In this document: one piece after another, positions 13,245-18,982 of the stretch | How positions within the stretch are numbered: position 1 is the stretch's first letter | Layout of the letters: each line of letters starts with the position of its first letter | Assembly: GCA_038213005.1 (NCBI GenBank) | Contig: JBBQTU010000057.1 | Span: forward strand, 1 to 18,982 | DNA length: 18,982 nucleotides | Reading direction: 5' to 3' | Source of the DNA: JBBQTU01 sp038213005 | GTDB taxonomy: Bacteria; Planctomycetota; Phycisphaerae; Tepidisphaerales; Tepidisphaeraceae | Translations under genes and position numbers: made by a program | Notes under the pieces: model-generated | What the model saw: the letters and a program-made list of their open reading frames with translations, nothing else | What the model was told of the DNA's origin: nothing | Database searches by the model: none

Positions 13245-13742
13245 ATGGATCGTGACACTCTGGTAGTGGGCCTTGAGTTCTCCCGTGCCCGGCTGCTTGG
13301 GATACTGACGACGATCGGCAACAGCGGGCAGGATGCCGCCAAGGTGCTCGCCTGGCGGCCGGGTCCCGGCCGGGCTCACATTGCCTGGCAGGCGATGCAC
13401 TGTGCGGCGACCCATGACCGATACCTGCACGTGGCGCTGCTGGGCCAGAGCGGCCCGAGCGATCCGGCGCTGGTCGAGGCCTACGGCGGCGGGTCAACGC
13501 CGTCGGACGAGAATGTCCCCTCGCTGGCGGACATTCAGAAGAGCCTCACCTTGCACTACGACGCGTTCAAGGCCTACATCGGGCCGCTTCAGCCGGCCGA
13601 CCTGGATCGCGTGGTCGGCCCGCCCGACCGCCGCCGGTCGATCGGCGAGTCGATCGTCCTGATGACCTGGCACGAGGCCCATCACCAGGGGCAGATCCAC
13701 CTGACCTGGAACATGTACAAGCAGGCCCACGGGGTTAAGTAG
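13245..13742 (+). CDS. DinB-like four-helix protein, 165 aa
   Basis: DinB/YfiT-like proteins are four-helix bundles that often bind a metal through three histidines, and some are thiol-dependent transferases. Here an AHIAWQAMHCAATHDRYL segment in the first half and WHEAHHQGQIHLTWNMYK (142-159) near the end carry the usual histidines, including H143-x3-H147. Strong GAGGAG ribosome binding site; 12-bp gap to the isomerase-like gene. The pairing suggests a shared substrate or stress context but gives no direct function. The stop codon lies directly against a Fic gene fragment. Confidence 0.82.
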   Translation: MDRDTLVVGLEFSRARLLGILTTIGNSGQDAAKVLAWRPGPGRAHIAWQAMHCAATHDRYLHVALLGQSGPSDPALVEAYGGGSTPSDENVPSLADIQKSLTLHYDAFKAYIGPLQPADLDRVVGPPDRRRSIGESIVLMTWHEAHHQGQIHLTWNMYKQAHGVK

Positions 13743-13906
13743 ACCTGAGTTTCTCTTCGACATCGAAGTACGCCAAAATCGCGAGATGCTCGAGCGATAC
13801 CGCCCCGCACGACCTCCGCGAACTCCTCGAACGCGGCATTCTGGCCCAGAACTCCGGTGGCCGGCACAGTACAAGCTATCGCCTGGCGGAGTTGCTGGAC
13901 GAGTGA
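13742..13906 (+). pseudogene. C-terminal remnant of a Fic-family protein
   Basis: The frame directly after DinB reads SSTSKYAKIARCSSDTAPHD, then LRELLERGILAQNSGG and RHSTSYRLAELLDE before a TGA. This is the winged-helix end of Fic proteins, where a TA-RDL-LVEKGIL pattern and a GGRSTSYRL end are typical. The Fic catalytic core (HPFxxGNGR) and any start codon are missing; a stop in this frame lies at 13736-13738, inside dinB. About 54 codons remain. The abrupt join to DinB suggests a deletion removed the rest. Confidence 0.7.
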
Positions 13907-14494
13907 TAGCGACAGGTGAACGACTCCAGCGGCGTGAAGGGCAAGCGGGACATCCCCTCTTACAATTGGCACTCGAGGCCAGCGAGGCTCCTATCATAAG
14001 CTCGGCCGTCCCCCGTACCCACCCTTGGCGGCCAAAGTAGCCTAAAACCAATAACGTGCAACCATCACGGTTTCACTGACGCGCCAAAGGACGAATGTGG
14101 GATGTTCACCTCCATCGTTTGATAGTCTCTCTCCGGGTCAACAACCAACGCTACGATATATAGTTGTCCAAGAACCGCTTGAGGGGCACTGGCGCGCATC
14201 ACCTACGATAATTGGTAAGATAATAGACCGTCAGATCACCGCCTTCAAAAAAGAACCACATATACCAGCCGTGACGAGCCGACCGCCGGACCCTTTATCA
14301 AGGAACCCATGTCCGCCTTTCACGTAAGCCCTTATCAACACTACTCTCCCGACCCCCTCCCCCCACCCCTGAAAAGCAAGCGCATGTTGCCCCTGCGATC
14401 GCACGTAAGTCCATCGAAGATGCCCAGAGAAAATGGGGGGGGGTAGCGACCAAGGCGGGCGTCCCAATACGTTCTACGTTCCACGTATCACGTT
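13907..14494. other. Gene-free stretch between Fic remnant and rlmN
   Basis: About 590 bp with no gene I can support; predicted short frames are not protein-like. It holds C-rich repeat copy B (14324-14411), a run of nine G at about 14436 and part of a 7-bp repeat array that runs into rlmN. It is more AT-rich than its surroundings between 14140 and 14270. Confidence 0.5.
14324..14411 (+). repeat. C-rich dispersed repeat, copy B
   Basis: GTAAGCCCTT at 14324, GACCCCCTCC plus a C-rich run at 14351, GCGCATGTTG at 14380 and GCACGTAAGTC at 14401. The spacing equals that of copy A within 1 bp, and the C-rich block is almost identical. Unlike copies A and C, no promoter-boxA pair lies upstream. Confidence 0.6.
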
Positions 14495-14517
14495 TTACGT
14501 GTCACGTTCTACGTTTT
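14469..14517 (+). repeat. 7-bp tandem repeat, seven units, overlapping the end of rlmN
   Basis: Seven successive heptamers all begin ACGT: ACGTTCT, ACGTTCC, ACGTATC, ACGTTTT, ACGTGTC, ACGTTCT, ACGTTTT. The last three supply the final codons and stop of rlmN, so the array is partly coding. It recalls heptamer STRR repeats of cyanobacteria in form only. Confidence 0.8.
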
Positions 14518-15610
14518 CCGCCCCCGGCTCCTGCTCCGCATCCTCGTGTTTGCGGCGAAGCTGCCCGCACGCGGCGTCGATCTCGCGGCCACGGCTCTTG
14601 CGAATGTGGGCATTCACGCCGGCAGCACGAAGGGTCTGCTGGAATGCCAGCACATCGGCGCTGGCCGGGCGACGGAACTCGATGCCTTCGACCTCGTTGT
14701 AGTAAATCAGGTTCACGTTGGCGCGCAGACGCTTGCACACTCGGGCGAGTTCACGTGCGTGCTCCTGGCGGTCGTTCACGCCGGCCAGCAGGATGTATTC
14801 CAGCGTGATCTCGCGGCCGGTCCTGTCGAAATAGACCTGGGCGGCGCCCAGGATGTCGTCCAGCGAGAAGTGCTCGGCCCACGGGATCAACTGCTTGCGC
14901 AAGGGCTCATTGGGCGCGTGCAGCGAGATGGCGAGGTTCACCGGCAATTCCTCACCGGCCAGCTCGATGATGCGCTGGGGCACCCCGACCGTGGAGACGG
15001 TGATGCGGCGGGCACCGACGTTGAAGCAGCCCGGGTCATGCAGGATGCGGATGGCCTTCATGACATTGGCGTAGTTCGCCATCGGCTCGCCCATGCCCAT
15101 GAACACGACATTGGTGATCCGTTCACCGGCCGGCTTGAGCAGCGTGTTGAGCCAGAATATCTGCTCGACGATCTGACCGGCCGACAGGTTCCCCTGCAAG
15201 CCCTTCATCCCGCTGGCACAGAAACGGCAGCCGACCGGACAACCCACCTGCGAGCTGACGCACGCGGTCCGTCGGGCGTCGTCGGGGATCAGGACCGTCT
15301 CGGCCATTGCGCCCGCGCCGCCCGCGCGGTCCGGCCATTCGATGAGCAGTTTTTCCGTGCCATCCACACTGGTCTGGCGGCGGACGGTCTTGCCCGCCGC
15401 GAAATCCAGCAGGCCGGCTAGTCTCCCACGATCAGCCACGGAAAAGGTGGTCATCTCAGCGGGCGCGGGAATAAGCCGCTGGTAAACCCAGTTGCGCAGT
15501 TGATCAGCCCGATAGGCGGGCCAGCCCTGTTGGAGGATGAGCTGCCGCAATTCCTGCGGAAGCAGACTCAAAAATTCGACGGCAGGAGAAACTGGGGCAT
15601 CAGAGGCCAT
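14495..15610 (-). CDS. rlmN: Dual-specificity RNA methyltransferase RlmN, 371 aa
   Basis: RlmN is a radical SAM enzyme that methylates C2 of A2503 in 23S rRNA and A37 of some tRNAs. The 4Fe-4S motif CPVGCRFC gives Cys124, Cys128 and Cys131. The two catalytic cysteines are present: Cys117 in ACVSSQVGC and Cys348 in EIDAACGQLR. VFMGMGEPMANYANV and STVGVPQRI are also family marks. The last residues (ENVERDT) are encoded by a 7-bp tandem repeat and are not conserved family sequence. The ATG at 15610 is my choice; the frame opens at 15655, but those 15 residues do not look conserved. Divergent from the sigma factor gene. Confidence 0.95.
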   Translation of the reverse strand: MASDAPVSPAVEFLSLLPQELRQLILQQGWPAYRADQLRNWVYQRLIPAPAEMTTFSVADRGRLAGLLDFAAGKTVRRQTSVDGTEKLLIEWPDRAGGAGAMAETVLIPDDARRTACVSSQVGCPVGCRFCASGMKGLQGNLSAGQIVEQIFWLNTLLKPAGERITNVVFMGMGEPMANYANVMKAIRILHDPGCFNVGARRITVSTVGVPQRIIELAGEELPVNLAISLHAPNEPLRKQLIPWAEHFSLDDILGAAQVYFDRTGREITLEYILLAGVNDRQEHARELARVCKRLRANVNLIYYNEVEGIEFRRPASADVLAFQQTLRAAGVNAHIRKSRGREIDAACGQLRRKHEDAEQEPGAENVERDT

Positions 15611-15836
15611 AAGATCATTCGTAAAGCAACGGGGCAAGGCGAGCATCCATGGCACAACGCCTTCTCACCTGCCACCGTGGGACAGAGTAATGCTAGTCGG
15701 AATGAAGGACAACGATACTCTCGGAGTTCAAATGAACGTCTCGTCAACCAATCGCGAGACCTCGAATCCGGGGACACAGCCCAAACAGCTTGACCCCGAT
15801 GCGTCGCCCCGCGCGCGCGGCTCGTACACTGCATCC

Positions 15837-16466
15837 ATGAACCCGCCCGATCATGCCACGCCTCGTCTCTCCCCCACCGACGAGGAACTGGTCGAGCAAT
15901 ATCGAACCGGCCGACGCGAGGCCTTTGCCACCCTCGTAGAACGATACCAACGTGAGCTATACCACTTCCTTGTCCGATTTGTCGGAAACCGCGCCAGTGC
16001 CGAGGACGTCTTCCAGGAGGCGTTCCTGCAGATCCACCAGTCGGCCGACCTGTTTGACACCCAGCGCCGCTTCCGTCCGTGGCTCTTCACGATCGCCGCC
16101 AACAAGGCCCGCGACATGATGCGTTCGCAGGCCCGCCGGCCAACGAACCCGCTGCAGGCCAGCATCGATGGCAGCAATGAGGAGGGTAGCGGGCAGTTCA
16201 TTGACCTGATGGAGGCCGCCACGGCAATGCCTGACCAGCCCATGGAGACCCAGGAAGTCCAGCAGATGGTGCAGAAGACCATCACCGGCATGCCCGCGCA
16301 CCTGCGAGAGATACTGATGCTCTCGTACTTTCATCAGTTCCCGTACAAAGCCATTGCTGATATCCTTGGAATTCCGCTGGGAACCGTGAAATCGCGGTTA
16401 CACGCGGCCGTCGCTCAGTTTGCTGAACGATGGCAAGTGGCGAACCACCGACACTCCCTGTCGTAA
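15837..16466 (+). CDS. ECF-type sigma-70 family RNA polymerase sigma factor, 209 aa
   Basis: Region 2 spans about residues 15-100: EELVEQYRTGRREAFATLVE, then NRASAEDVFQEAFLQIHQ for -10 recognition and RRFRPWLFTIAANKARD. Region 4 spans about 140-200, with MPAHLREILMLSYFHQFPYK and the helix-turn-helix ADILGIPLGTVKSRLHAA. Regions 1 and 3 are absent, as in ECF factors. Start choice is uncertain: the ATG at 15837 begins just before conserved sequence but has no ribosome binding site; the in-frame ATG at 15732 has CGGAG 5 nt upstream and would add 35 residues. The next gene, 76 bp on, may be its regulator. Confidence 0.9.
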   Translation: MNPPDHATPRLSPTDEELVEQYRTGRREAFATLVERYQRELYHFLVRFVGNRASAEDVFQEAFLQIHQSADLFDTQRRFRPWLFTIAANKARDMMRSQARRPTNPLQASIDGSNEEGSGQFIDLMEAATAMPDQPMETQEVQQMVQKTITGMPAHLREILMLSYFHQFPYKAIADILGIPLGTVKSRLHAAVAQFAERWQVANHRHSLS

Positions 16467-16542
16467 TGAAAGATCGGTGGCTGTTACGAATGTTGAAGGA
16501 ATGCCACCTGACGCATTCATGAACTTACCGAGGAGGTTGCGC

Positions 16543-16911
16543 ATGAGTCGTAGCTATACCCAGCAGAACGAGTCGAGCGAAGCATCGGCCGACTCCGGTT
16601 CACAGACCAGGATTCCCATGGCGACTCGACTTATCGAACCAGATCGGCGTGCGGTCGACTGCATTCTTGACGGACAACCGTCTGCGCCCGATGCAGGCGA
16701 CAGCCTGCCCTGCTTTGACGCCAGCGCACAACTGCGTTTCCAGCAACGGGTTGCGGCGGTTCAGCGATGGTTCGCCTTGGTAGGGGCTATGCCCGCCGAG
16801 GACCCGTCCCCTGACCTGATGCTCCGCACGATGAATCGTCTCGATCAGGTTCGCGCCGCTCAGGTCGCCAGCGCAGCGCCGGAGAACGCCTCACCCAGTG
16901 CCAGCCTCTGA
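16543..16911 (+). CDS. Small soluble protein downstream of the sigma factor, possible partner, 122 aa
   Basis: No firm family. AGGAGG lies 6 nt before the ATG, the best ribosome binding site in this part of the window, and decides the start. The first 30 residues are polar and Ser-rich. Residues 35-115 are helical in character, with RRAVDCILDG, LRFQQRVAAVQRWFALVG and DPSPDLMLRTMNRLDQVR. There is no membrane segment and no HxxxCxxC zinc motif. Position after an ECF sigma gene and the helical pattern suggest an anti-sigma-like regulator, but this is inference from context. Confidence 0.6.
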   Translation: MSRSYTQQNESSEASADSGSQTRIPMATRLIEPDRRAVDCILDGQPSAPDAGDSLPCFDASAQLRFQQRVAAVQRWFALVGAMPAEDPSPDLMLRTMNRLDQVRAAQVASAAPENASPSASL

Positions 16912-16973
16912 GCACCTCGGAGGTACGTTGATCGGCCGCGGGCCTGCGGACCCGTTTCTGCCTCACAGAACTT

Positions 16974-17214
16974 CTATCCCAGCAGATAGATATCCGTCGT
17001 GTCAATCACGCCGGATTTGTTGATTGTCCTGCCGACATCAGCGTCATTGAAGAATTCGCGAACCTTCTCTTGATGTCGCTGGCCTCAAAGAGCATCACCC
17101 CCTCGCGCTGGCGTTCGCGAGGTTGTGCCACAGGTGAAGTTCCTTCAGGCCGGCCGCCTTTCGAGCTGGCAGATGCGCCTCATAGACGGACTTCCGTTGG
17201 GTGAAGTCGCCCAC
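16974..17214 (-). pseudogene. Frameshifted remnant of a small conserved protein
   Basis: Three reading frames must be joined to follow one protein. From 17214: GDFTQRKSVYEAHLPARKAA and GLKELHLWHNLAN. After a shift near 17105: EGVMLFEASDIK. After another near 17065: VREFFNDADVGRTINKSGVI then DTTDIYLLG and a TAG at 16974-16976. Codon use is gene-like in each segment. The native start is missing because the segment begins right after the pabA stop. I recognise the style of a small (about 90-residue) protein but cannot name it. Two shifts in 80 codons argue for real decay over one sequencing error. The neighbouring gap (16912-16973) shows nothing else. Confidence 0.65.
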
Positions 17215-17215
17215 C

Positions 17216-17788
17216 TCAGGCCTTCTTCAGGAAATTGGCAAGCAGGCGGATGCCGTTTTCGGTGAGGAAGCTTTCAGGGTGAAACTGGACGCCTTCGAGG
17301 GGCCAGGTTTTGTGGCGGACGCCCATGATCTCTTTCTGGTCGGTCCAACTGGTGATGAGGAAGTCATCGGGCATGGTGCCGGGGCGGATCACCAGGGAGT
17401 GGTAGCGGGTGGCGGTGAAAGGGTTGGCCATGCCAGCGTAGATGCCCTGGCCGTCGTGGAATATCTGGTCAGTCTTGCCGTGCATCAGGCGATAGTTCCG
17501 TTGGACGATGCCGCCGTAGACGTGGCCGATGCATTGGTGGCCCAGGCAAACGCCCAGGATGGGCATCCTGGGGGCGAAGTACTTGATGATGTCGTTGCTG
17601 ATGCCGGCCTCTTTGGGCGTGCAGGGGCCTGGGGAGATGACAATGTGCGTGGGGTGGAGGCCCTCGACCTCGGCGACGGTGACCTTGTCGTTGCGGAACA
17701 CGCGCATCGCCATCGCCGGGTCGACCTCGCCCAGTTTCTGGACGAGGTTGTAGGTGAACGAGTCGTAGTTATCGATGAGGACAATCAC
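17216..17788 (-). CDS. pabA: Glutamine amidotransferase subunit of aminodeoxychorismate/anthranilate synthase, 190 aa
   Basis: This class I amidotransferase hydrolyses glutamine and passes ammonia to a chorismate-binding partner (PabB or TrpE) for folate or tryptophan synthesis. The nucleophile elbow GVCLGHQCIG carries Cys81, and QFHPESFLT carries His170 and Glu172. IDNYDSFTYNLVQ at the start and ISPGPCTPKEAGIS (51-64) are standard. The length is typical of a free-standing subunit. PabA and TrpG cannot be told apart by sequence alone, and no partner lies in the window. The start is GTG at 17788, with no clear ribosome binding site. Confidence 0.92.
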   Translation of the reverse strand: MIVLIDNYDSFTYNLVQKLGEVDPAMAMRVFRNDKVTVAEVEGLHPTHIVISPGPCTPKEAGISNDIIKYFAPRMPILGVCLGHQCIGHVYGGIVQRNYRLMHGKTDQIFHDGQGIYAGMANPFTATRYHSLVIRPGTMPDDFLITSWTDQKEIMGVRHKTWPLEGVQFHPESFLTENGIRLLANFLKKA

Positions 17789-17887
17789 GCGGCATAGAGT
17801 AGACTTCCAGCCCGATTATGTCCACAGAAGCGAACCCTTCTGCTCTCAGTTGCACCGGCTGCGGACACCGACGATCCAAACGCAACG

Positions 17888-18259
17888 TCACAGGGTGTAG
17901 ACCTTGGGTCGCTGACTGGCTTCTTCTTCCTCGACGGCTTCGGGATTGGGATTCACGTTTGCCGGGGCTACGGGCGGCGCCGATGGCGGAGTCAAATGGG
18001 CCGCCTGCGCCAGGGCCGCATGAAGGCGAGCCGCTTTTTCGTCGCGCTGCTGCATCCTTCGCAGGTAGACCTTGAACTCGCCGACGCTGATGGCATGACG
18101 GTCGCAGAGCATGTCAATCAGGGCCTCGATCTCGTTCTGCTGTTGCTGAAAGCGCAGTTCAATCTGCTGAAGGGCCGTGCGCAAGACCCTGCGAGTCTCG
18201 GCCGGCTCGACTACTGAAACATCCATGCCAAACGGCTGGGGAGCGGACTGATGGGGCAT
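17888..18259 (-). CDS. Small coiled-coil protein of unknown function, 123 aa
   Basis: I do not recognise a named family. GGAGAGG lies 6 nt before the ATG, which supports the start. Residues about 22-85 are strongly helical and charged (RRVLRTALQQIELRFQQQQN, VYLRRMQQRDEKAARLHAAL), probably a coiled coil. Residues 88-115 are Pro/Ala-rich and acidic, a flexible tail, ending RPKVYTL. No signal peptide or membrane segment. It is transcribed away from acnA. Confidence 0.75.
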   Translation of the reverse strand: MPHQSAPQPFGMDVSVVEPAETRRVLRTALQQIELRFQQQQNEIEALIDMLCDRHAISVGEFKVYLRRMQQRDEKAARLHAALAQAAHLTPPSAPPVAPANVNPNPEAVEEEEASQRPKVYTL

Positions 18260-18420
18260 ACTGAACCTCTCCGGAAAATGAGATGACGAAATAGTCTACC
18301 ATGCCGTGTGCGGAGTGCCCACGGTTTTCTGGCCGGAATATAGCGAGGTCGAGTAACCGAGGGTTGGCCGAGATGCCAGTGGCGACAAGGTGCGAGCGGC
18401 CACGATGCGAACGCCAACGC

Positions 18421-18449
18421 TTGAGGCTCCCGCAAGGCAGGGCTATTAT
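18421..18449 (+). promoter_or_regulatory. Predicted sigma-70 promoter of acnA
   Basis: TTGAGG (18421-18426) and TATTAT (18444-18449) are 17 bp apart, predicting a 5' leader of about 60 nt before the acnA ATG at 18515. The divergent gene starts at 18259, leaving room for independent control. Confidence 0.5.
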
Positions 18450-18514
18450 GCGCTGCTGGCCTGTTCCAGTAACGATCTGGCCGGTATATCGAAACTCTGT
18501 TGGCCGAAAACCTT

Positions 18515-18982
18515 ATGAATATTGCAGATTCTTTCAACGTCGTGTCCAGCCTCGATTCCCGGATGGGGAAGCTTCGATATTACAGCCTCCCGGCTCTGTC
18601 ACGGGCCGGGGTGGGACACGTGGAGAAGCTGCCGTATTCGATCAAGGTGCTGCTGGAGAGCTGCTTGCGCAACCTGGACGGGTTTCAGGTGACGCAGGAC
18701 AACGTCCGGCAGCTAGCGGCGTGGGATGCCCAGGCGGCCAGTCAGGCGGAACTGCCTTTCAAGCCGGCGAGGGTGCTGTTGCAGGATTTTACGGGCGTAC
18801 CGGCGGTGGTGGATCTGGCGGCGATGCGGTCGGCAATGAAACGGGCCGGCGGCGATCCGAGGAAGATCAACCCCTTGGTGCCGGTGGATCTGGTGATCGA
18901 CCACTCGGTGCAGGTAGACTATTTCGGAGCCCCCGATGCGCTGGACAAGAACGTCGAGCGGGAGTTTGAGCGGAATCGCGAG
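18515..18982 (+). CDS. acnA: Aconitate hydratase A, N-terminal part (cut by window end)
   Basis: The frame is open to the last base (156 codons) and matches the start of AcnA/IRP-type aconitases: KLRYYSLPALSRAG, LPYSIKVLLESCLRNLDGF, RVLLQDFTGVPAVVDLAAMR, INPLVPVDLVIDHSVQVD and the beginning of EFERNRE. Aconitase isomerises citrate to isocitrate through a 4Fe-4S cluster; the cluster cysteines lie beyond the window. Full length would be about 900 residues. No strong ribosome binding site is visible before the ATG. A long overlapping frame from 18301 is an out-of-frame shadow. Confidence 0.93.
   Translation, partial: MNIADSFNVVSSLDSRMGKLRYYSLPALSRAGVGHVEKLPYSIKVLLESCLRNLDGFQVTQDNVRQLAAWDAQAASQAELPFKPARVLLQDFTGVPAVVDLAAMRSAMKRAGGDPRKINPLVPVDLVIDHSVQVDYFGAPDALDKNVEREFERNRE

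Noticed and set aside
12198..13430. Minus-strand frame of 410 codons over the isomerase and DinB genes
   Set aside because: Antisense shadow; the plus-strand genes have ribosome binding sites and family motifs.
16912..16973. GGGCC/GGACCC hairpin as a terminator
   Set aside because: The stem is short and mismatched and the T-run is only three bases.
17083..17098. TGCTCTTTGAGG on the minus strand as a boxA
   Set aside because: It encodes MLFE within a recognisable protein remnant, so coding explains it.
18301..18969. 222-codon plus-strand frame near the right edge
   Set aside because: It overlaps the aconitase frame out of phase and has Gly/Arg-rich shadow composition; the aconitase frame starts at 18515.
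1..18982. tRNA or rRNA genes
   Set aside because: No cloverleaf with a GTTCRANNC arm and no conserved rRNA core sequence was seen on either strand.

Overview
The window is GC-rich, densely coded bacterial DNA. Its gene set suggests a member of the Planctomycetota, probably Phycisphaerae: an inner-membrane PQQ-like propeller protein, a large glycosidase-glycosyltransferase fusion, a GH140 apiosidase, a xylose isomerase/DinB pair, divergent CoaX and MnmE, an ECF sigma factor with a small partner, and AcnA. Intergenic DNA is rich in degenerate short repeats and small hairpins. The taxonomic call is inference from gene content and style; no rRNA is present to test it.

Layout. Positions 1-1850 have no convincing gene except possibly one 49-codon ORF. 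They carry two roughly 700-bp modules, each with a consensus-like sigma-70 promoter, a boxA-type antitermination motif and a C-rich dispersed repeat. Then come a membrane-anchored beta-propeller protein (1851-3602, +) and murA (3852-5180, +). A minus-strand operon reads coaX, mnmE-like GTPase, GH-GT2 fusion (9947 down to 5398). A region of small gene remnants (9947-10316) precedes a GH140 glycosidase (10381-11697, +). A complex repeat/hairpin element (11705-11974) separates this from a two-gene operon, xylose isomerase-like plus DinB (12084-13742, +). DinB is followed directly by the broken end of a Fic-type gene and about 590 bp without a gene. rlmN (minus) is followed by a sigma factor and a putative partner (plus). 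A frameshifted pseudogene and pabA/trpG lie on the minus strand, then a small coiled-coil protein (minus), and divergently the 5' end of acnA, cut by the window edge.

How the genes fit together. Most are housekeeping: peptidoglycan precursor (MurA), coenzyme A (CoaX), tRNA wobble modification (MnmE-like), rRNA/tRNA methylation (RlmN), folate or tryptophan (PabA/TrpG) and the TCA cycle (AcnA). The accessory part concerns carbohydrates: a glycosidase fused to a membrane glycosyltransferase, and an apiosidase next to a sugar-isomerase homologue whose metal site looks altered. The least explained parts are the promoter-boxA modules with no rRNA behind them and the intergenic repeat families.
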